Below are positions 33,952 through 43,905 of a DNA stretch of 64,000 bases, piece by piece. The notes beneath the pieces are model-generated. The model did not search any database. It saw only the letters and a program-made list of their open reading frames with translations, and was not told the origin of the DNA. Origin of the DNA: JABJOR01 sp965603075 (GTDB lineage: Bacteria > Pseudomonadota > Alphaproteobacteria > Rhodospirillales > Casp-alpha2); assembly GCA_965603075.1 (NCBI GenBank), contig CBFDBO010000008.1, positions 62,001 to 126,000 of the forward strand, given 5' to 3'. Numbering within the stretch: position 1 is the first letter of the stretch; each line of letters starts with the position of its first letter. The position numbers were made by a program, and so were the translations under genes.

Positions 33952-34420
33952 TTTCGTACCAGACTATGAAGTTCGACACCACCAAAAAGCCAGCGTCAAT
34001 TAATAAGAGCAGGGAAGTATCAATAACGAAGCCTGCTCTTTCATTAACGCTGTACCATACAAGCGAGGAGAATTCCAATCCTGTCAAAAAAGTAATCTTC
34101 CCCCCTGAATGGGGACCGACACATAATATGGCACCTAAACGGCACATTTGGAGCAAAAAATAAAATAAAGATCTGCTGTACGTCCCATAAGCAAACGTTA
34201 CTGGGAAGTGATCCGCACTTACGCTTGTCACCATTAGCGCCCCTGCGGGAATTCTAATTCCAGACAGGGAAACATTCGTAAAACGATTGATGATCACATC
34301 AGTTTTTCAAATGCTTTCTAGGACTTGCTAAAGAACTTGTAAGGTGTGTATCTGTGTTGATATTGTGTTAATTAATGCACTGCCATACATGCCACACCCT
34401 GCTAATGATGAGAGTATTCC
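33952..34420. other. Repeat-containing intergenic region
   Basis: Divergent gap without a gene. It contains repeat copy E (34118-34243). Short open frames here read through the repeat and have no ribosome sites. Confidence 0.5.
34118..34243. repeat. Interspersed repeat, about 120 bp (copy E)
   Basis: Aligns end to end with copy I (43786-43905): both start GACACATAATATGGCA, continue through GGCACATT/GACACATT, CCCATAAGC, GTTA-TGGG, TGATC-G-ACTTACGC and end in CCAT. Clearly homologous though diverged. Confidence 0.75.
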
Positions 34421-36901
34421 GTGCGCGAAATCAACCATAAAAAATCTAAAAACTTGCCCGATTCTGCTCGCGTCGTCATTGTCGGCGGCGGTATCATTGG
34501 CACGTCAGTCGCCTATCATTTAGCCCACATGGGTTGCGACGATGTTGTCTTACTGGAGCGTGACAGCCTAACTTCTGGAACCACTTGGCACGCGGCGGGC
34601 TTAATGGTGACTTTTGGCAGCTTGTCGGAAACCTCTACTGAAATTCGCAAATACGGTCGCGATCTCTATGCCCGGTTAGAGGCAGAAACCGGTCAAGCGA
34701 CCGGCCTTAACCAATGTGGTTTTATTGAAGTCGCAACCAATCAGGATCGCTTAGAGGAATATCGCCGGGTTGCCGCATTCAACCGCTATTGCGGTGTTGA
34801 TGCCATTGAGATTTCCCCCCAAGAAGTCAAAGAGCTTTTTCCCATCGCCAGAGTTGATGACGTGCTGGCGGGCTTCTATGTGAAGGATGACGGGCGGGTA
34901 AATCCGGTCGATGTTACCATGGCCCTAGCCAAGGGTGCGCGGCAGCAGGGGGTCCAAATTATCACCGGTGTATCAGCGACAGGTGTCACCCGCAAAAACG
35001 GACACGTTACTGGTGTGACCACCGATCAGGGTGATATTGATTGTGAATTTGTCGTTAACTGTGCCGGGATGTGGGCGCGTCAGTTCGGGGAGGAGCACGG
35101 TGTCGTCATTCCCAACCAAGCAGCCGAGCACTACTACCTGATTACGGAGTCTATTGATGGTATCAGCTCTGATTGGCCCGTTTTGGAAGACCCTTCACAT
35201 TATGGTTATTACCGAGAGGAAGTTGGTGGCCTGATGATCGGTTTGTTTGAACCGGAAAGTGCCCCCTGGCATGTAGATAGAATTCCTCAGGACTTTTCTT
35301 TTGGTGAAATAGAACCCGACTGGGATCGTATGGGGCCATTCCTTGAAAAATGCATGAGCCGTGTACCGGTTTCGCTGGAAACGGGTGTTAAAAAATTCTT
35401 CTGTGGCCCAGAAAGCTTCACCCCGGACCTTGCCCCTGTGGTGGGTGAGGCTGCAAACCTTAAAAACTATTTCATCTGCGCAGGGCTCAACTCCATCGGT
35501 ATTTTGTCCGGTGGTGGCCTAGGCCGCATCATGGCGCACTGGATCTTGAACGGGAAACCGGATGTGGATGTTACAGGCTTCAATGCCAATCGTACACAAG
35601 CCTATCAGGCCAATCCGCAATACCGCAGCGAGCGCGTGGCGGAGATGCTGGGTTCAGTCTACAAATGTCACTACCCAACCAAAGCCCCCGAAAGTGCTCG
35701 CGGGGCCAAGCGCTCTGCATTGCATGATCGATTGGCAGCTGCAGGCGCCTACTTTACCGATGTAAGTGGCTGGGAGAGTCCAAGTTGGTACGCCCCCTCG
35801 CCAGAACAAGCCAAAGTCGACACACTATCCTTTGGTCGTATGAACTGGTGGCCATACTGGGAAGCCGAACACAAAGCTTGCCGTGAAGCCGTAACCCTGA
35901 CCGATATGAGCTTCATGGCGAAGTTTATGGTTCAGGGACGTGACGCGGGCAAGGTTCTCGAAAATATTTCAGCCAACCGGGTCAATGGTGAAACCGGACA
36001 GATCACCTATACTCAATGGCTCAATGATGATGGTAAACTTGAAGCCGATTTGACCGTGACCAAGCTGGAAGAGGGTAAATTCTTGGTGATCGTGACCGAT
36101 ACCATGCATGGTCATGCAGAAACTTGGCTGCGTCGTAATATTCCCGATAATGCCCATGCTTTTGTCACCGATGTGACTTCCGGTCTGACACAAATTAACA
36201 TTCAAGGCCCCAACAGTCGCGCCCTCTTACAGGCCCTTACATCTGTTGACCTCAGCCATAAAAGCTTCCCGTTTCGCGCGGCGCGTTATATCGACATAGG
36301 ACTGGCGCGTGCCTTGTGCGTCCGGATTACCTATGTGGGTGAACTGGGTTACGAGCTGTATATACCTTGTGAACAGGCCGTGCACATTTATGACCGCTTA
36401 GTGGCTGAAGGCGAAAACCATGGTCTAAAACATGCTGGATTGAGTGCTTTGGGTAGCCTGCGTTTGGAAAAGGCCTACCGTGATTACGGTCACGATATCG
36501 ATAATACTGACAATCCCTTTGAAACAGGTTTGGGTTTTGCCATCGCTCTCGATAAGCCTGATGGGTTCATTGGACAAACCGCTGCCAAAGCCCAAAAGGC
36601 AAAGGCGCCGTTTAAACGCCGGTTGGTACAAGTCTTCGTGAATGATCCAGAACCCCTGTTGTGGCACGCAGAGATCATTAGCCGCAACGGAGAAATGGTT
36701 GGCGATGTACGAGCGGGCAGCTACGGCCATACGCTGGGCGGTGCCGTCGGTCTTGCTATGATTGAAGGCGGTCAGGAGATCGTTAACGCAGACTACCTTG
36801 CCTCTGGAACCTGGGAAATTAATATTGCAGACAAGCTCTATCCTTGCACCTGCTCCTTACGTCCCCTGTATGACCCGGATATGCTGCGCATTAAAATTTA
36901 A
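34421..36901 (+). CDS. Sarcosine/dimethylglycine dehydrogenase-like flavoprotein (DAO plus GcvT domains)
   Basis: 826 residues starting at GTG. The N-terminal 400 form a DAO-type FAD oxidoreductase: dinucleotide motif V-I-V-G-G-G-I-I-G at 19-27, E46 for ribose, and S-G-T-T-W-H-A-A-G with H57, the residue covalently linked to FAD in dimethylglycine and sarcosine dehydrogenases. The remainder matches the FAO-M linker and the aminomethyltransferase (GcvT) folate domain: P-S-W-Y-A-P, F-M-A-K-F, N-I-Q-G-P-N-S-R, Y-V-G-E-L-G-Y-E-L-Y-I-P and G-L-G-F-A-I. It oxidatively demethylates an N-methyl amino acid and passes the C1 unit to tetrahydrofolate. It could follow a betaine-demethylating Rieske enzyme. 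Confidence 0.9.
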   Translation: MREINHKKSKNLPDSARVVIVGGGIIGTSVAYHLAHMGCDDVVLLERDSLTSGTTWHAAGLMVTFGSLSETSTEIRKYGRDLYARLEAETGQATGLNQCGFIEVATNQDRLEEYRRVAAFNRYCGVDAIEISPQEVKELFPIARVDDVLAGFYVKDDGRVNPVDVTMALAKGARQQGVQIITGVSATGVTRKNGHVTGVTTDQGDIDCEFVVNCAGMWARQFGEEHGVVIPNQAAEHYYLITESIDGISSDWPVLEDPSHYGYYREEVGGLMIGLFEPESAPWHVDRIPQDFSFGEIEPDWDRMGPFLEKCMSRVPVSLETGVKKFFCGPESFTPDLAPVVGEAANLKNYFICAGLNSIGILSGGGLGRIMAHWILNGKPDVDVTGFNANRTQAYQANPQYRSERVAEMLGSVYKCHYPTKAPESARGAKRSALHDRLAAAGAYFTDVSGWESPSWYAPSPEQAKVDTLSFGRMNWWPYWEAEHKACREAVTLTDMSFMAKFMVQGRDAGKVLENISANRVNGETGQITYTQWLNDDGKLEADLTVTKLEEGKFLVIVTDTMHGHAETWLRRNIPDNAHAFVTDVTSGLTQINIQGPNSRALLQALTSVDLSHKSFPFRAARYIDIGLARALCVRITYVGELGYELYIPCEQAVHIYDRLVAEGENHGLKHAGLSALGSLRLEKAYRDYGHDIDNTDNPFETGLGFAIALDKPDGFIGQTAAKAQKAKAPFKRRLVQVFVNDPEPLLWHAEIISRNGEMVGDVRAGSYGHTLGGAVGLAMIEGGQEIVNADYLASGTWEINIADKLYPCTCSLRPLYDPDMLRIKI

Positions 36902-37394
36902 ATAGGGATTGCTCAAGGCTCCTATCAGAAACAACAAAACACATGAATTGGTAAATCTGGTAACTAATTTTAACCGCCGTGTTGCGTGGCTCTATGATTT
37001 GGAAAACCTTACAATTTTAAAACGAAAGATCACCTTGGGGGGGAAAAAGAAATTTTATGGACCCCTATTGATGTCTGCTTATCACCCCTTATCGGACGTT
37101 TCGCTAAGATTGGAAATAGACCGCTTTTTGCTGTTACCTGATGATCGAGACCGATAATCGCGCTCCTTAATTTAGTATTGATAATAAAAATATTGTGGTG
37201 GTGAATAGAAACCACATTGGGAATTTACAAAGTATCTTTCAGACATCATCTATGTAAATACGACGTCCATAGTATTGTATTACAACCCCCTCATATCCAT
37301 ATTAAAAACAAGATGATTTCCAAATTGGTGTATATATGATTGTTCCTAATATGAATGTTATTTTGAATAATGTTAGATAGATAGAAATTATAGA
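36902..37394. other. Repeat-containing intergenic region
   Basis: About 490 bases with repeat copy F (37072-37145) and a 43-base tail (37159-37201) that matches the region directly upstream of the TMADH-like gene (43935-43977) at about 80%. The second half is AT-rich and probably contains the promoter of the sensor kinase gene. A frame at 36909-37157 is not credible. Confidence 0.5.
37072..37145. repeat. Interspersed repeat (copy F)
   Basis: About three quarters identical to copy H (43448-43518): shared GTCTGCTTA-CACC-CTTA-CGG-C-TTTCG-TAAG-TTG-AAATAG blocks and a TTACC-GA end. Confidence 0.7.
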
Positions 37395-40300
37395 ATGTCA
37401 GAAAACTCAATCAGATTAGGCCTCATGCCACCTCTCACTGGTTTAGTCGAAATTTATGGTTCGGAAATTGCCCGCGCGGGACAGATCGCCTGTCAAGAAA
37501 TAAACGAAAACGGCGGCGTTCTGGGTCGACCTTTAGAACTGTTTATTGAAGATGATGGCAGCTTGCCAGAAAGCGCTGTTGTTGCTGCCGAGAATCTGAT
37601 TATTCGTGATCATTGCACAGCAATTATTGGGAACCTTCTTTCCAATTCACGTATTGCTGTCGCTTACCGGGTCGCCGAACCACGCAAGGTTCCCTTTTTA
37701 AATTTTTCGTTTTACGAAGGTAGTATTGTTAGTCGTTACTTTTTCCATTTTGCCGCACTACCTAATCAGCAAATCGAACGTATGATCCCCTACATGAGCA
37801 AGAAATTTGGGCCACGCGTTTTTTTTGCTGGCAATAATTATGAGTGGCCGCGTGGGTCTATTCATGCTGGCAAGCTCGCCCTTAAAGAGGCTGGCGGAGA
37901 GGTCGTGGGAGAAGAGTACTGCCCCATCGGTGTTAGCATTGAGGATATCGAAATCCTTTTAGATCAGGTTGAAGAGGTGGCTCCGGATATCTTTGTCCCT
38001 TATTTTGCAGGCGCAGATCAACTCGCTCTTCTTACTCGGTTTACAGAGCGTGGATTGAAGAAGAACATTACGGTTGTCATGGGGCATTATGACGAGGTGA
38101 TGGCGAGCAACCTCCCACCGGAAGTCCGGGAGGGTTTCTATTCCAGTAACACCTACTTTATGACCGTAGACACCGCCGAAAATAAAAAATTTCTTGAGCG
38201 TCTTGCTAATTATCCCAAGGTAACGGGTGTGTGGCCACAAGGGAACGGCATTCTCACCAACTTTGGCGAAGGCGCCTATATTTGTGTTAAGGCGTTCGCT
38301 GAGGCAGCCAACCGCGCTGGTAATCTAGAAACTGAAGCACTTATTGATGAATTGGAAAAAATCGATATCCGTTCGCCCCAAGGGGCTGTAAAAATGAATT
38401 CCCAGCATCATCACTCACGGGTAAACACCTATCTTTCGCAATGTGGGGCCGATGGCGTTTTCCGAATTATTGAAGAATTTGGCGCCATTGATCCTGTTTT
38501 GCCGGAACGTTACAATCATCAATCAATAAAACAAAGCACCACACTAGAGGAAGACTTTAGGCTTCAGGCCCGTATCCTGGAACTCATGTCCGAGGGGGTA
38601 TTTATCGCCCGAATGGATGATAAATCCGTTGTCTATGCAAATTCAGGTGCCGAGAAAATGTTTGGCTTTGAATCCGGAGAATTGCTCGGGCATCATATTA
38701 CAGAGTTTTGCCTGGCTCCTGAGGGGGGGGCGCAATCATTCTTCGAAGATGTTTTTGCCGTTCTCGCCCGCAAAGGAGAATGGCAAGGAGAAATCCGAAG
38801 AGAAAGAAAGAGCGACACGGATGGCACCTGCTCGATGTCAGTATTCGTCTTTACGCACCCGGTTCATGGTGAAGTATGGATCTTTGTGGCCACTGATATT
38901 TCTGAACATATACAGGCGCAGAACGCTTTGCGAGAAAGCGAAGAAAGATATGCGTTTGCGGTCACAGGGACCAATGATGGTTTGTGGGATTGGAATATTG
39001 AGACAAACGAAAATTATATGTCCCCGCGCTTTAAGGAAATTCTGGGTTATCAAGACGATGAACTTGAAAACAAGGTAGAGGTATTTTTTAATGCGTTGCA
39101 CCCGAAAGATTCTGATCGAGTTAGCATTGAAATACAGGCGCATTTTGAAGACCACGTTCCCTTCAACACGGAATATCGTTTGCGTTGCAAAGACGACACT
39201 TACATCTGGATTCATGCAAAGGGACTGGCGATTAGGGACGATAGCGGCAAAGCCTTGCGTATGGCTGGTTCCATCAGCGATATTAGTGAACAAAAACGCG
39301 CAGAGGCAGCCCTAATCTCATCCGAAGCTCGGTTGGCCGACATTTTGGAAATTGCCCCTGAAGGCGTGATCACGGTTTCCTCAGATATGTCTGTCAGTCT
39401 TTTTAATAAAGGCGCTGAACGCATTTTTGGCTACTCTTCCGAAGAAATTCTTGGCTGCTCGCTGGAAACCTTGATGCCTGAACGTGCCCGGAAGCTACAC
39501 AGGAAACATGTTGAAGGGTTTGAACGCTCGAACGATGAGTACCGTCTCATGGATAACCGTGGAGAAATTTGTGGATTACGAAAGGATGGATCAGAGTTCC
39601 CTGCTACAGCATCGGTATCCAAATTACAGACGAGTAGTGGTATACTTTACACCGTTATTATTCATGATATCTCGGAGCGAAAACAGGCCCAAAGAGACTT
39701 AATAATGGCCATAGGAAAGGCGGAAACTGCCAGCCACTCCAAATCACAATTTCTGGCCGCTGTAAGCCATGAGCTACGGACGCCATTAAATGCCATCATC
39801 GGATTTTCACAAATTATGAAAGAAGAATATTTTGGTCCCCTCGGGAACAAAAAGTACAAGGAGTACGCCAGAGATATTGATTCCAGCGGCGGACACATGC
39901 TGGCCCTAGTCGATGACCTGCTCGATATTTCGACTATCGAGGCGGGGAAGTATTCACTGGTAAAAGAGGAACTTTCCTCCAAAGAGATTGTTATTGAGTG
40001 TATGGACCTCATTGCTATTAAAGCCCAGAACAGTGGCATCCATTTGGTAATAGACACCCCCGATGGCCTAAGCCCCCTCTACGCCGATTATCGGGCAATG
40101 AAGCAGATACTTCTTAACCTGCTGTCAAATGCCATCAAATTCACACCTGAAAACGGTAAAATTACAGTATCGATAAATGAGGACAGAAAATATACAACGT
40201 TTAAGGTGATCGATACGGGTAAAGGAATTCATCCTGAGGAATTGCCTCGACTGACGGATATGTTTGTTAGAGCCGAGAAAGACGCTCATGTTGCTGAAAA

Positions 40301-40427
40301 GGGGTGGGGTTTAGGACTGGCTATCACCAAATCGCTAGTTGATCTTCATGATGGTAAGATGGATATCAAAAGCATTGTCCGAGAAGGTACCACTGTTATG
40401 ATTACGTTTCCTAAAAACGAACTGTAA
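37395..40427 (+). CDS. Soluble sensor histidine kinase with AmiC/FmdD-like binding-protein domain and three PAS domains
   Basis: 1010 residues. Residues 1-385 form a type I periplasmic-binding-protein fold like AmiC and the urea/short-amide binding proteins (R-L-G-L-M-P-P-L-T-G-L-V-E-I-Y-G, I-E-D-D-G-S, N-N-Y-E-W-P-R-G, P-Q-G-A-V-K-M). Three PAS domains follow (about 395-510, 520-640, 645-760), then HisKA with H792 (S-H-E-L-R-T-P-L-N-A) and HATPase with N-L-L-S-N-A-I-K-F, D-T-G-K-G-I and G-W-G-L-G-L. No signal peptide or membrane helix is visible, so the ligand domain is apparently cytoplasmic, as in AmiC. No response regulator is adjacent. It would sense an amide, urea or similar small nitrogen compound; this is inference. 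Confidence 0.88.
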   Translation: MSENSIRLGLMPPLTGLVEIYGSEIARAGQIACQEINENGGVLGRPLELFIEDDGSLPESAVVAAENLIIRDHCTAIIGNLLSNSRIAVAYRVAEPRKVPFLNFSFYEGSIVSRYFFHFAALPNQQIERMIPYMSKKFGPRVFFAGNNYEWPRGSIHAGKLALKEAGGEVVGEEYCPIGVSIEDIEILLDQVEEVAPDIFVPYFAGADQLALLTRFTERGLKKNITVVMGHYDEVMASNLPPEVREGFYSSNTYFMTVDTAENKKFLERLANYPKVTGVWPQGNGILTNFGEGAYICVKAFAEAANRAGNLETEALIDELEKIDIRSPQGAVKMNSQHHHSRVNTYLSQCGADGVFRIIEEFGAIDPVLPERYNHQSIKQSTTLEEDFRLQARILELMSEGVFIARMDDKSVVYANSGAEKMFGFESGELLGHHITEFCLAPEGGAQSFFEDVFAVLARKGEWQGEIRRERKSDTDGTCSMSVFVFTHPVHGEVWIFVATDISEHIQAQNALRESEERYAFAVTGTNDGLWDWNIETNENYMSPRFKEILGYQDDELENKVEVFFNALHPKDSDRVSIEIQAHFEDHVPFNTEYRLRCKDDTYIWIHAKGLAIRDDSGKALRMAGSISDISEQKRAEAALISSEARLADILEIAPEGVITVSSDMSVSLFNKGAERIFGYSSEEILGCSLETLMPERARKLHRKHVEGFERSNDEYRLMDNRGEICGLRKDGSEFPATASVSKLQTSSGILYTVIIHDISERKQAQRDLIMAIGKAETASHSKSQFLAAVSHELRTPLNAIIGFSQIMKEEYFGPLGNKKYKEYARDIDSSGGHMLALVDDLLDISTIEAGKYSLVKEELSSKEIVIECMDLIAIKAQNSGIHLVIDTPDGLSPLYADYRAMKQILLNLLSNAIKFTPENGKITVSINEDRKYTTFKVIDTGKGIHPEELPRLTDMFVRAEKDAHVAEKGWGLGLAITKSLVDLHDGKMDIKSIVREGTTVMITFPKNEL

Positions 40428-40874
40428 ATTGAGTATGATAAAATATTTTATCGAATGCCCGCTTTGGGTCATTTGTAGAATTTTTAACTCGATAAAACAA
40501 AGTCTGCTATCCCCCCGAAAACGAACGTTACCGGAAAGTGATCAGAACTTCCGCTTGTAGCAAAAGCAGCAGTTTCACCGAAATACATCAAAACCATTTT
40601 CATTATATCTAAGGTGATATTTTTACGCCCCTTCATTTTAATTTGGATGGGTGCGTTAATTGTAATTTATATCTTTTTGCATGTGTGAAGGACTAGGGTT
40701 TGTAAAAATGTCATTACAAAAAATTGTTGAAATATCAAATTATACACCTAAATGTTGACTCTATAGTAGTTATTGCTTGATTACTATTGTAGGAGTGATT
40801 ACAGTTTATAAAATCATAGATTGTGTTTCTTGATTTGCCTTTTTTATAAAATTGAATAGTAGTAAGGACTGATT
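40428..40874. other. Intergenic region with interspersed repeat
   Basis: About 450 bases; contains repeat copy G (40497-40570). The second half is AT-rich upstream sequence of the rhodanese gene. No gene found. Confidence 0.5.
40497..40570. repeat. Interspersed repeat (copy G)
   Basis: GTCTGCTATCCCCCCGAAAA, CGAACGTTACCGG, AAGTGATCAGAACTTCCGC and TTGTAGC blocks align with the right halves of copies E and I. Confidence 0.65.
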
Positions 40875-41282
40875 ATGAAAAAAATTTTGTTAACACTCAT
40901 TATTGCATTGTTTAGCACGGGCTCCGTGCTTGCTGCAGATATTTCTTCAACAGAAGTATCAGGAGCAACTACCATTGACGCAGCCCAAGCAAAATCCATG
41001 TTTGACGAAGGCGTCTTCTTCGTTGATGTACGAAAGGATTCTGACTGGGAAGCAGGGCGTATACCTGACGCTATTCATATTGAACTCAAAAAAGTTTTCT
41101 CTGACGCCACTTTAGGCGAAGAAGTTGCTAAAGATCAAAAAGTTGTCATTTATTGCAATGGTGAGAAGTGTTTGCGTTCATCAAAAGCCGCGGCTCAAGC
41201 TGTTGGCTGGGGTTACTCAAACGTTTACTATTTCCGTGATGGATTTCCTGCATGGAAAGCTGCGGGATACCCTGTAGAATAA
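40875..41282 (+). CDS. Exported rhodanese-like protein
   Basis: 135 residues. A clear signal peptide (K-K-I-L-L-T-L-I-I-A-L-F-S-T-G-S-V-L-A-A) predicts export and cleavage after about residue 20-21. A single rhodanese domain follows: F-F-V-D-V-R-K-D-S-D-W-E-A-G-R-I-P-D-A-I-H-I-E and the active-site loop Y-C94-N-G-E-K-C99-L-R. The second Cys five residues after the catalytic one could allow a disulfide or persulfide relay. Such periplasmic rhodaneses transfer sulfane sulfur or act in redox homeostasis; the acceptor is unknown. AAGGA lies 6-7 bases before the ATG. It is followed by the chemoreceptor gene after 118 bases. Confidence 0.88.
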   Translation: MKKILLTLIIALFSTGSVLAADISSTEVSGATTIDAAQAKSMFDEGVFFVDVRKDSDWEAGRIPDAIHIELKKVFSDATLGEEVAKDQKVVIYCNGEKCLRSSKAAAQAVGWGYSNVYYFRDGFPAWKAAGYPVE

Positions 41283-41400
41283 TACCATTTTTATATAGAA
41301 TATATATAGAATAAATGTGTGGCGGATCTATGTTTGAGATAACAGATCCGCCTTACATACATTTATAAAAAATTCAATTGCCTCTAGTGTAGGATATGAA

Positions 41401-43422
41401 ATGTCCCTTTCAAGTAGAGTTGTTTTTGGTGCGTTGGTTGCCATATCATTAATTGTAGTCTGCATGGGTTCTGCAGGCTATGTTGTTTGGCAAGCGACTG
41501 AAGATCGATATGCAGAACTTTCTAAATCATCACAGGATACATTGTTACGAAAAATCGTAGCCGTATCTGGAAATTCTATGGTCAGTGAACTTCCAAAACT
41601 AGCCAGAAACAAAGAATTAACAGGCGTCTTGTCAAAAGAAGAATTTGATAAAGTACCCGAAGCGGCTGTTACAAACTACAATGCCCTGACCACTGGCGGT
41701 ATTATTGATGACCTTTATATTCTGAACAATGAAGGTATCCATCTCTTTACAGAAAACAACAAAACCTTAGCCAATAAAAAATCAAATATGGTTACACTTG
41801 CAACAGCCATCCGTGAAGGGAAGGTCGTTAGTGGGCTTGATCGTAACGATAATGGTAAAATTGTTATCGCTGCTGCGAACACCCTTACCAAAAGAGGCAA
41901 ACCCGTTGGGTTCGGAATTTTTGAACGCAAATTACTTAACAGTCTTACTCAATTACTTACTGATACCGCAATAAATTCCGTTGTTTTGTCAACGAATGGA
42001 CAGTTAGAAGAAACAACGGATTTGGAACTTTGGAATAAAGTTTCCTCAAAGTTGGCCGTTTCAGGTAAAACGGGGCAGAAAATCCATTCCGTTGACGATA
42101 CCACCTATGAAATCACCTATCGCCCCTTGTTGTTAATTGATGGCTCTGCAGGAGGTACATGGATATCTTTCCGTGATATAACAGAGGCCCATTCCAAGCA
42201 AACCCAACTTCTGACAATAATTACTATTGCGCTATTTATTATGCTGGTTACATTCGGTGTGCTCTTTTATTTATATCTTAATAAGTCTCTCGCACCTCTT
42301 AAAAAAATCATTATCGTCATTCAGCGTGTGATTAACGGTGAGCGTGATATTGAAATTCCTGAAGCCACTACTCAAGATGAAATTGGCGCTATCACAAATG
42401 TTGTAGGCCAATTACGTGACAGTATTACTCGTGCTGAAGAACTGGAATCTGAACGCCAGGAACAAGAAAAACACGCAGCAGAGGACAAAGAATCACGTCA
42501 ACGGCAAGACGAAGAAGCACTCAAAGTAAAACAGCTGGAAGAACTACGTGAACGAGAAGAACAGGAACAACGCCTTAAGTTCATGACAGATACAACCAAT
42601 GACTTTGAAACTCGAGTGGGAGCAATTGTCCATACACTCGCAGGTGCAGCAACAGAATTACAGAGTTCTGCGGGATCCATGAACTCGATTGCAGATAAAA
42701 CAAGCACGCAAATCCAACATGCTGCAAATGCATCACAAGAAGCTTCGAAAAATGTTCAAATTGTCACTACTGCAAGTGAGCAACTGGCAGTGTCCATTGA
42801 CAATATCGGCAAGCAAGTCAATGAATCCTCTGCAATAGCAGAAGATGCTGTAATACAAGCTAATAGTAGTAAGGGAACCGTAGAAAGTTTGGTTTTATCT
42901 GCAAAAAACATCTATGAAGTTATTGGAATGATCACAGATATTGCGGAACAAACTAACCTTCTCGCATTAAATGCTACAATTGAAGCTGCGCGTGCTGGTG
43001 ATGCCGGTAAGGGGTTCGCTGTTGTTGCGGCGGAAGTAAAAAATCTGGCTAATCAAACATCTAAGGCTACGGATCAGATCGGCGAACTGGTGACAGAAAT
43101 TCAAACCTCTACTGAAAGTGCTGCAACGGCAATTGATGGCATAGCAACAACAATTTCTCGAATTAGTGATATCACCTTGACTATATCATCGGCAGTTGAT
43201 GAACAATCATCGGCTACTTCAACGATAGCTCAAAATATCGAACAAGTTGCTAATGGAACGACTGAAGTCTCTGAAAATATAAATTCAGTTTCAGAAGATG
43301 CGAATGAAACAGGCAGAGCTGCTGGTGAGATCCACGGTGCAGCCAGTGAGTTGAGTAAGCAATCTGAAACTTTGAATCTTGAAGTTCAAGAATTCTTGAA
43401 TCGAATCCGTGATGAAAGCTAA
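41401..43422 (+). CDS. Methyl-accepting chemotaxis protein
   Basis: 673 residues. A first membrane segment spans about 8-30, then a periplasmic sensor of about 240 residues, a second segment at about 276-298, HAMP (about 298-350, K-S-L-A-P-L-K-K-I, with E-I-P-E-A-T-T-Q-D-E-I-G), a highly charged coiled coil (E-S-E-R-Q-E-Q-E-K-H-A-A-E-D-K-E), and the signalling domain with the invariant hairpin I-A-E-Q-T-N-L-L-A-L-N-A-T-I-E-A-A-R-A-G near 513. It directs CheA/CheW to control flagellar rotation. No C-terminal CheR pentapeptide is visible. Its ligand is unknown. Confidence 0.94.
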   Translation: MSLSSRVVFGALVAISLIVVCMGSAGYVVWQATEDRYAELSKSSQDTLLRKIVAVSGNSMVSELPKLARNKELTGVLSKEEFDKVPEAAVTNYNALTTGGIIDDLYILNNEGIHLFTENNKTLANKKSNMVTLATAIREGKVVSGLDRNDNGKIVIAAANTLTKRGKPVGFGIFERKLLNSLTQLLTDTAINSVVLSTNGQLEETTDLELWNKVSSKLAVSGKTGQKIHSVDDTTYEITYRPLLLIDGSAGGTWISFRDITEAHSKQTQLLTIITIALFIMLVTFGVLFYLYLNKSLAPLKKIIIVIQRVINGERDIEIPEATTQDEIGAITNVVGQLRDSITRAEELESERQEQEKHAAEDKESRQRQDEEALKVKQLEELREREEQEQRLKFMTDTTNDFETRVGAIVHTLAGAATELQSSAGSMNSIADKTSTQIQHAANASQEASKNVQIVTTASEQLAVSIDNIGKQVNESSAIAEDAVIQANSSKGTVESLVLSAKNIYEVIGMITDIAEQTNLLALNATIEAARAGDAGKGFAVVAAEVKNLANQTSKATDQIGELVTEIQTSTESAATAIDGIATTISRISDITLTISSAVDEQSSATSTIAQNIEQVANGTTEVSENINSVSEDANETGRAAGEIHGAASELSKQSETLNLEVQEFLNRIRDES

Positions 43423-43447
43423 TGTTGAATATTTCGAAATGATATAG

Positions 43448-43518
43448 AGGTGTCTGCTTACCACCACTTAACGGGCATTTCGGTAAGTTTGAAAATAGCC
43501 AACTTGTAGCCATTACCA
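43448..43518. repeat. Interspersed repeat (copy H)
   Basis: Close relative of copy F at 37072-37145, immediately downstream of the chemoreceptor gene. Confidence 0.7.
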
Positions 43519-43589
43519 GATGTTCAAGCCCGACGATAGACACATGTTGAAATGGTGTTGTTAGACGCGGTTAATCATCTTCCATATAC

Positions 43590-43725
43590 GGTAATTATCA
43601 ACGAGCACGAACCTTGGAGGTAGCATGTTCCAAGAAAAATGAGTTTTGGTGACGGGCAGCCGTCGTGGATTAGGTTGGGCGACAGCCACGGCGTTCCTTG
43701 ATGCCGAAGCGAGGGTTGCTTAGGC
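43590..43725 (+). pseudogene. Broken 5' fragment of a short-chain dehydrogenase gene
   Basis: This segment is a diverged copy of 47020-47150, the 5' end and leader of the intact SDR gene. Shared parts include ATCAACGA-CAC-AACCTTGGAG before the start and GTTTTGGTGACGGGCAGC after it. From ATG at 43625 the frame reads M-F-Q-E-K then TGA at codon 6, continues V-L-V-T-G-S-R-R-G-L-G-W-A-T-A-T-A-F-L-D-A-E-A-R-V-A, and stops again at TAG. Only the nucleotide-binding first 33 codons remain. It lies upstream of the TMADH-like gene, whereas the intact copy lies downstream, so a duplication with partial loss has occurred. Confidence 0.88.
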
Positions 43726-43785
43726 TTCTGTTTTCAGAATTCAACTTTGGATTTAGACTTCTCGTTCTACTGAGATTGTCTCTCA

Positions 43786-43905
43786 TGACACATAATATGG
43801 CAACTAAATGACACATTATGGCGAAAAGTTACAAAACTCTGTTTTGCACCCCATAAGCGTTATTGGGTTATGATCAGAACTTACGCCTATAGCCATAATG
43901 GGACA
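43786..43905. repeat. Interspersed repeat, about 120 bp (copy I)
   Basis: Homologous along its length to copy E (34118-34243); its right half also matches copies D and G. Confidence 0.75.

Noticed and set aside
33966..34163. Open frame of 65 codons upstream of the dehydrogenase
   Set aside because: It overlaps repeat copy E and lacks a ribosome site.
36909..37157. Open frame of 82 codons after the sarcosine/dimethylglycine dehydrogenase-like gene
   Set aside because: It runs through interspersed repeat F, has no ribosome site, and its product looks like translated non-coding sequence.
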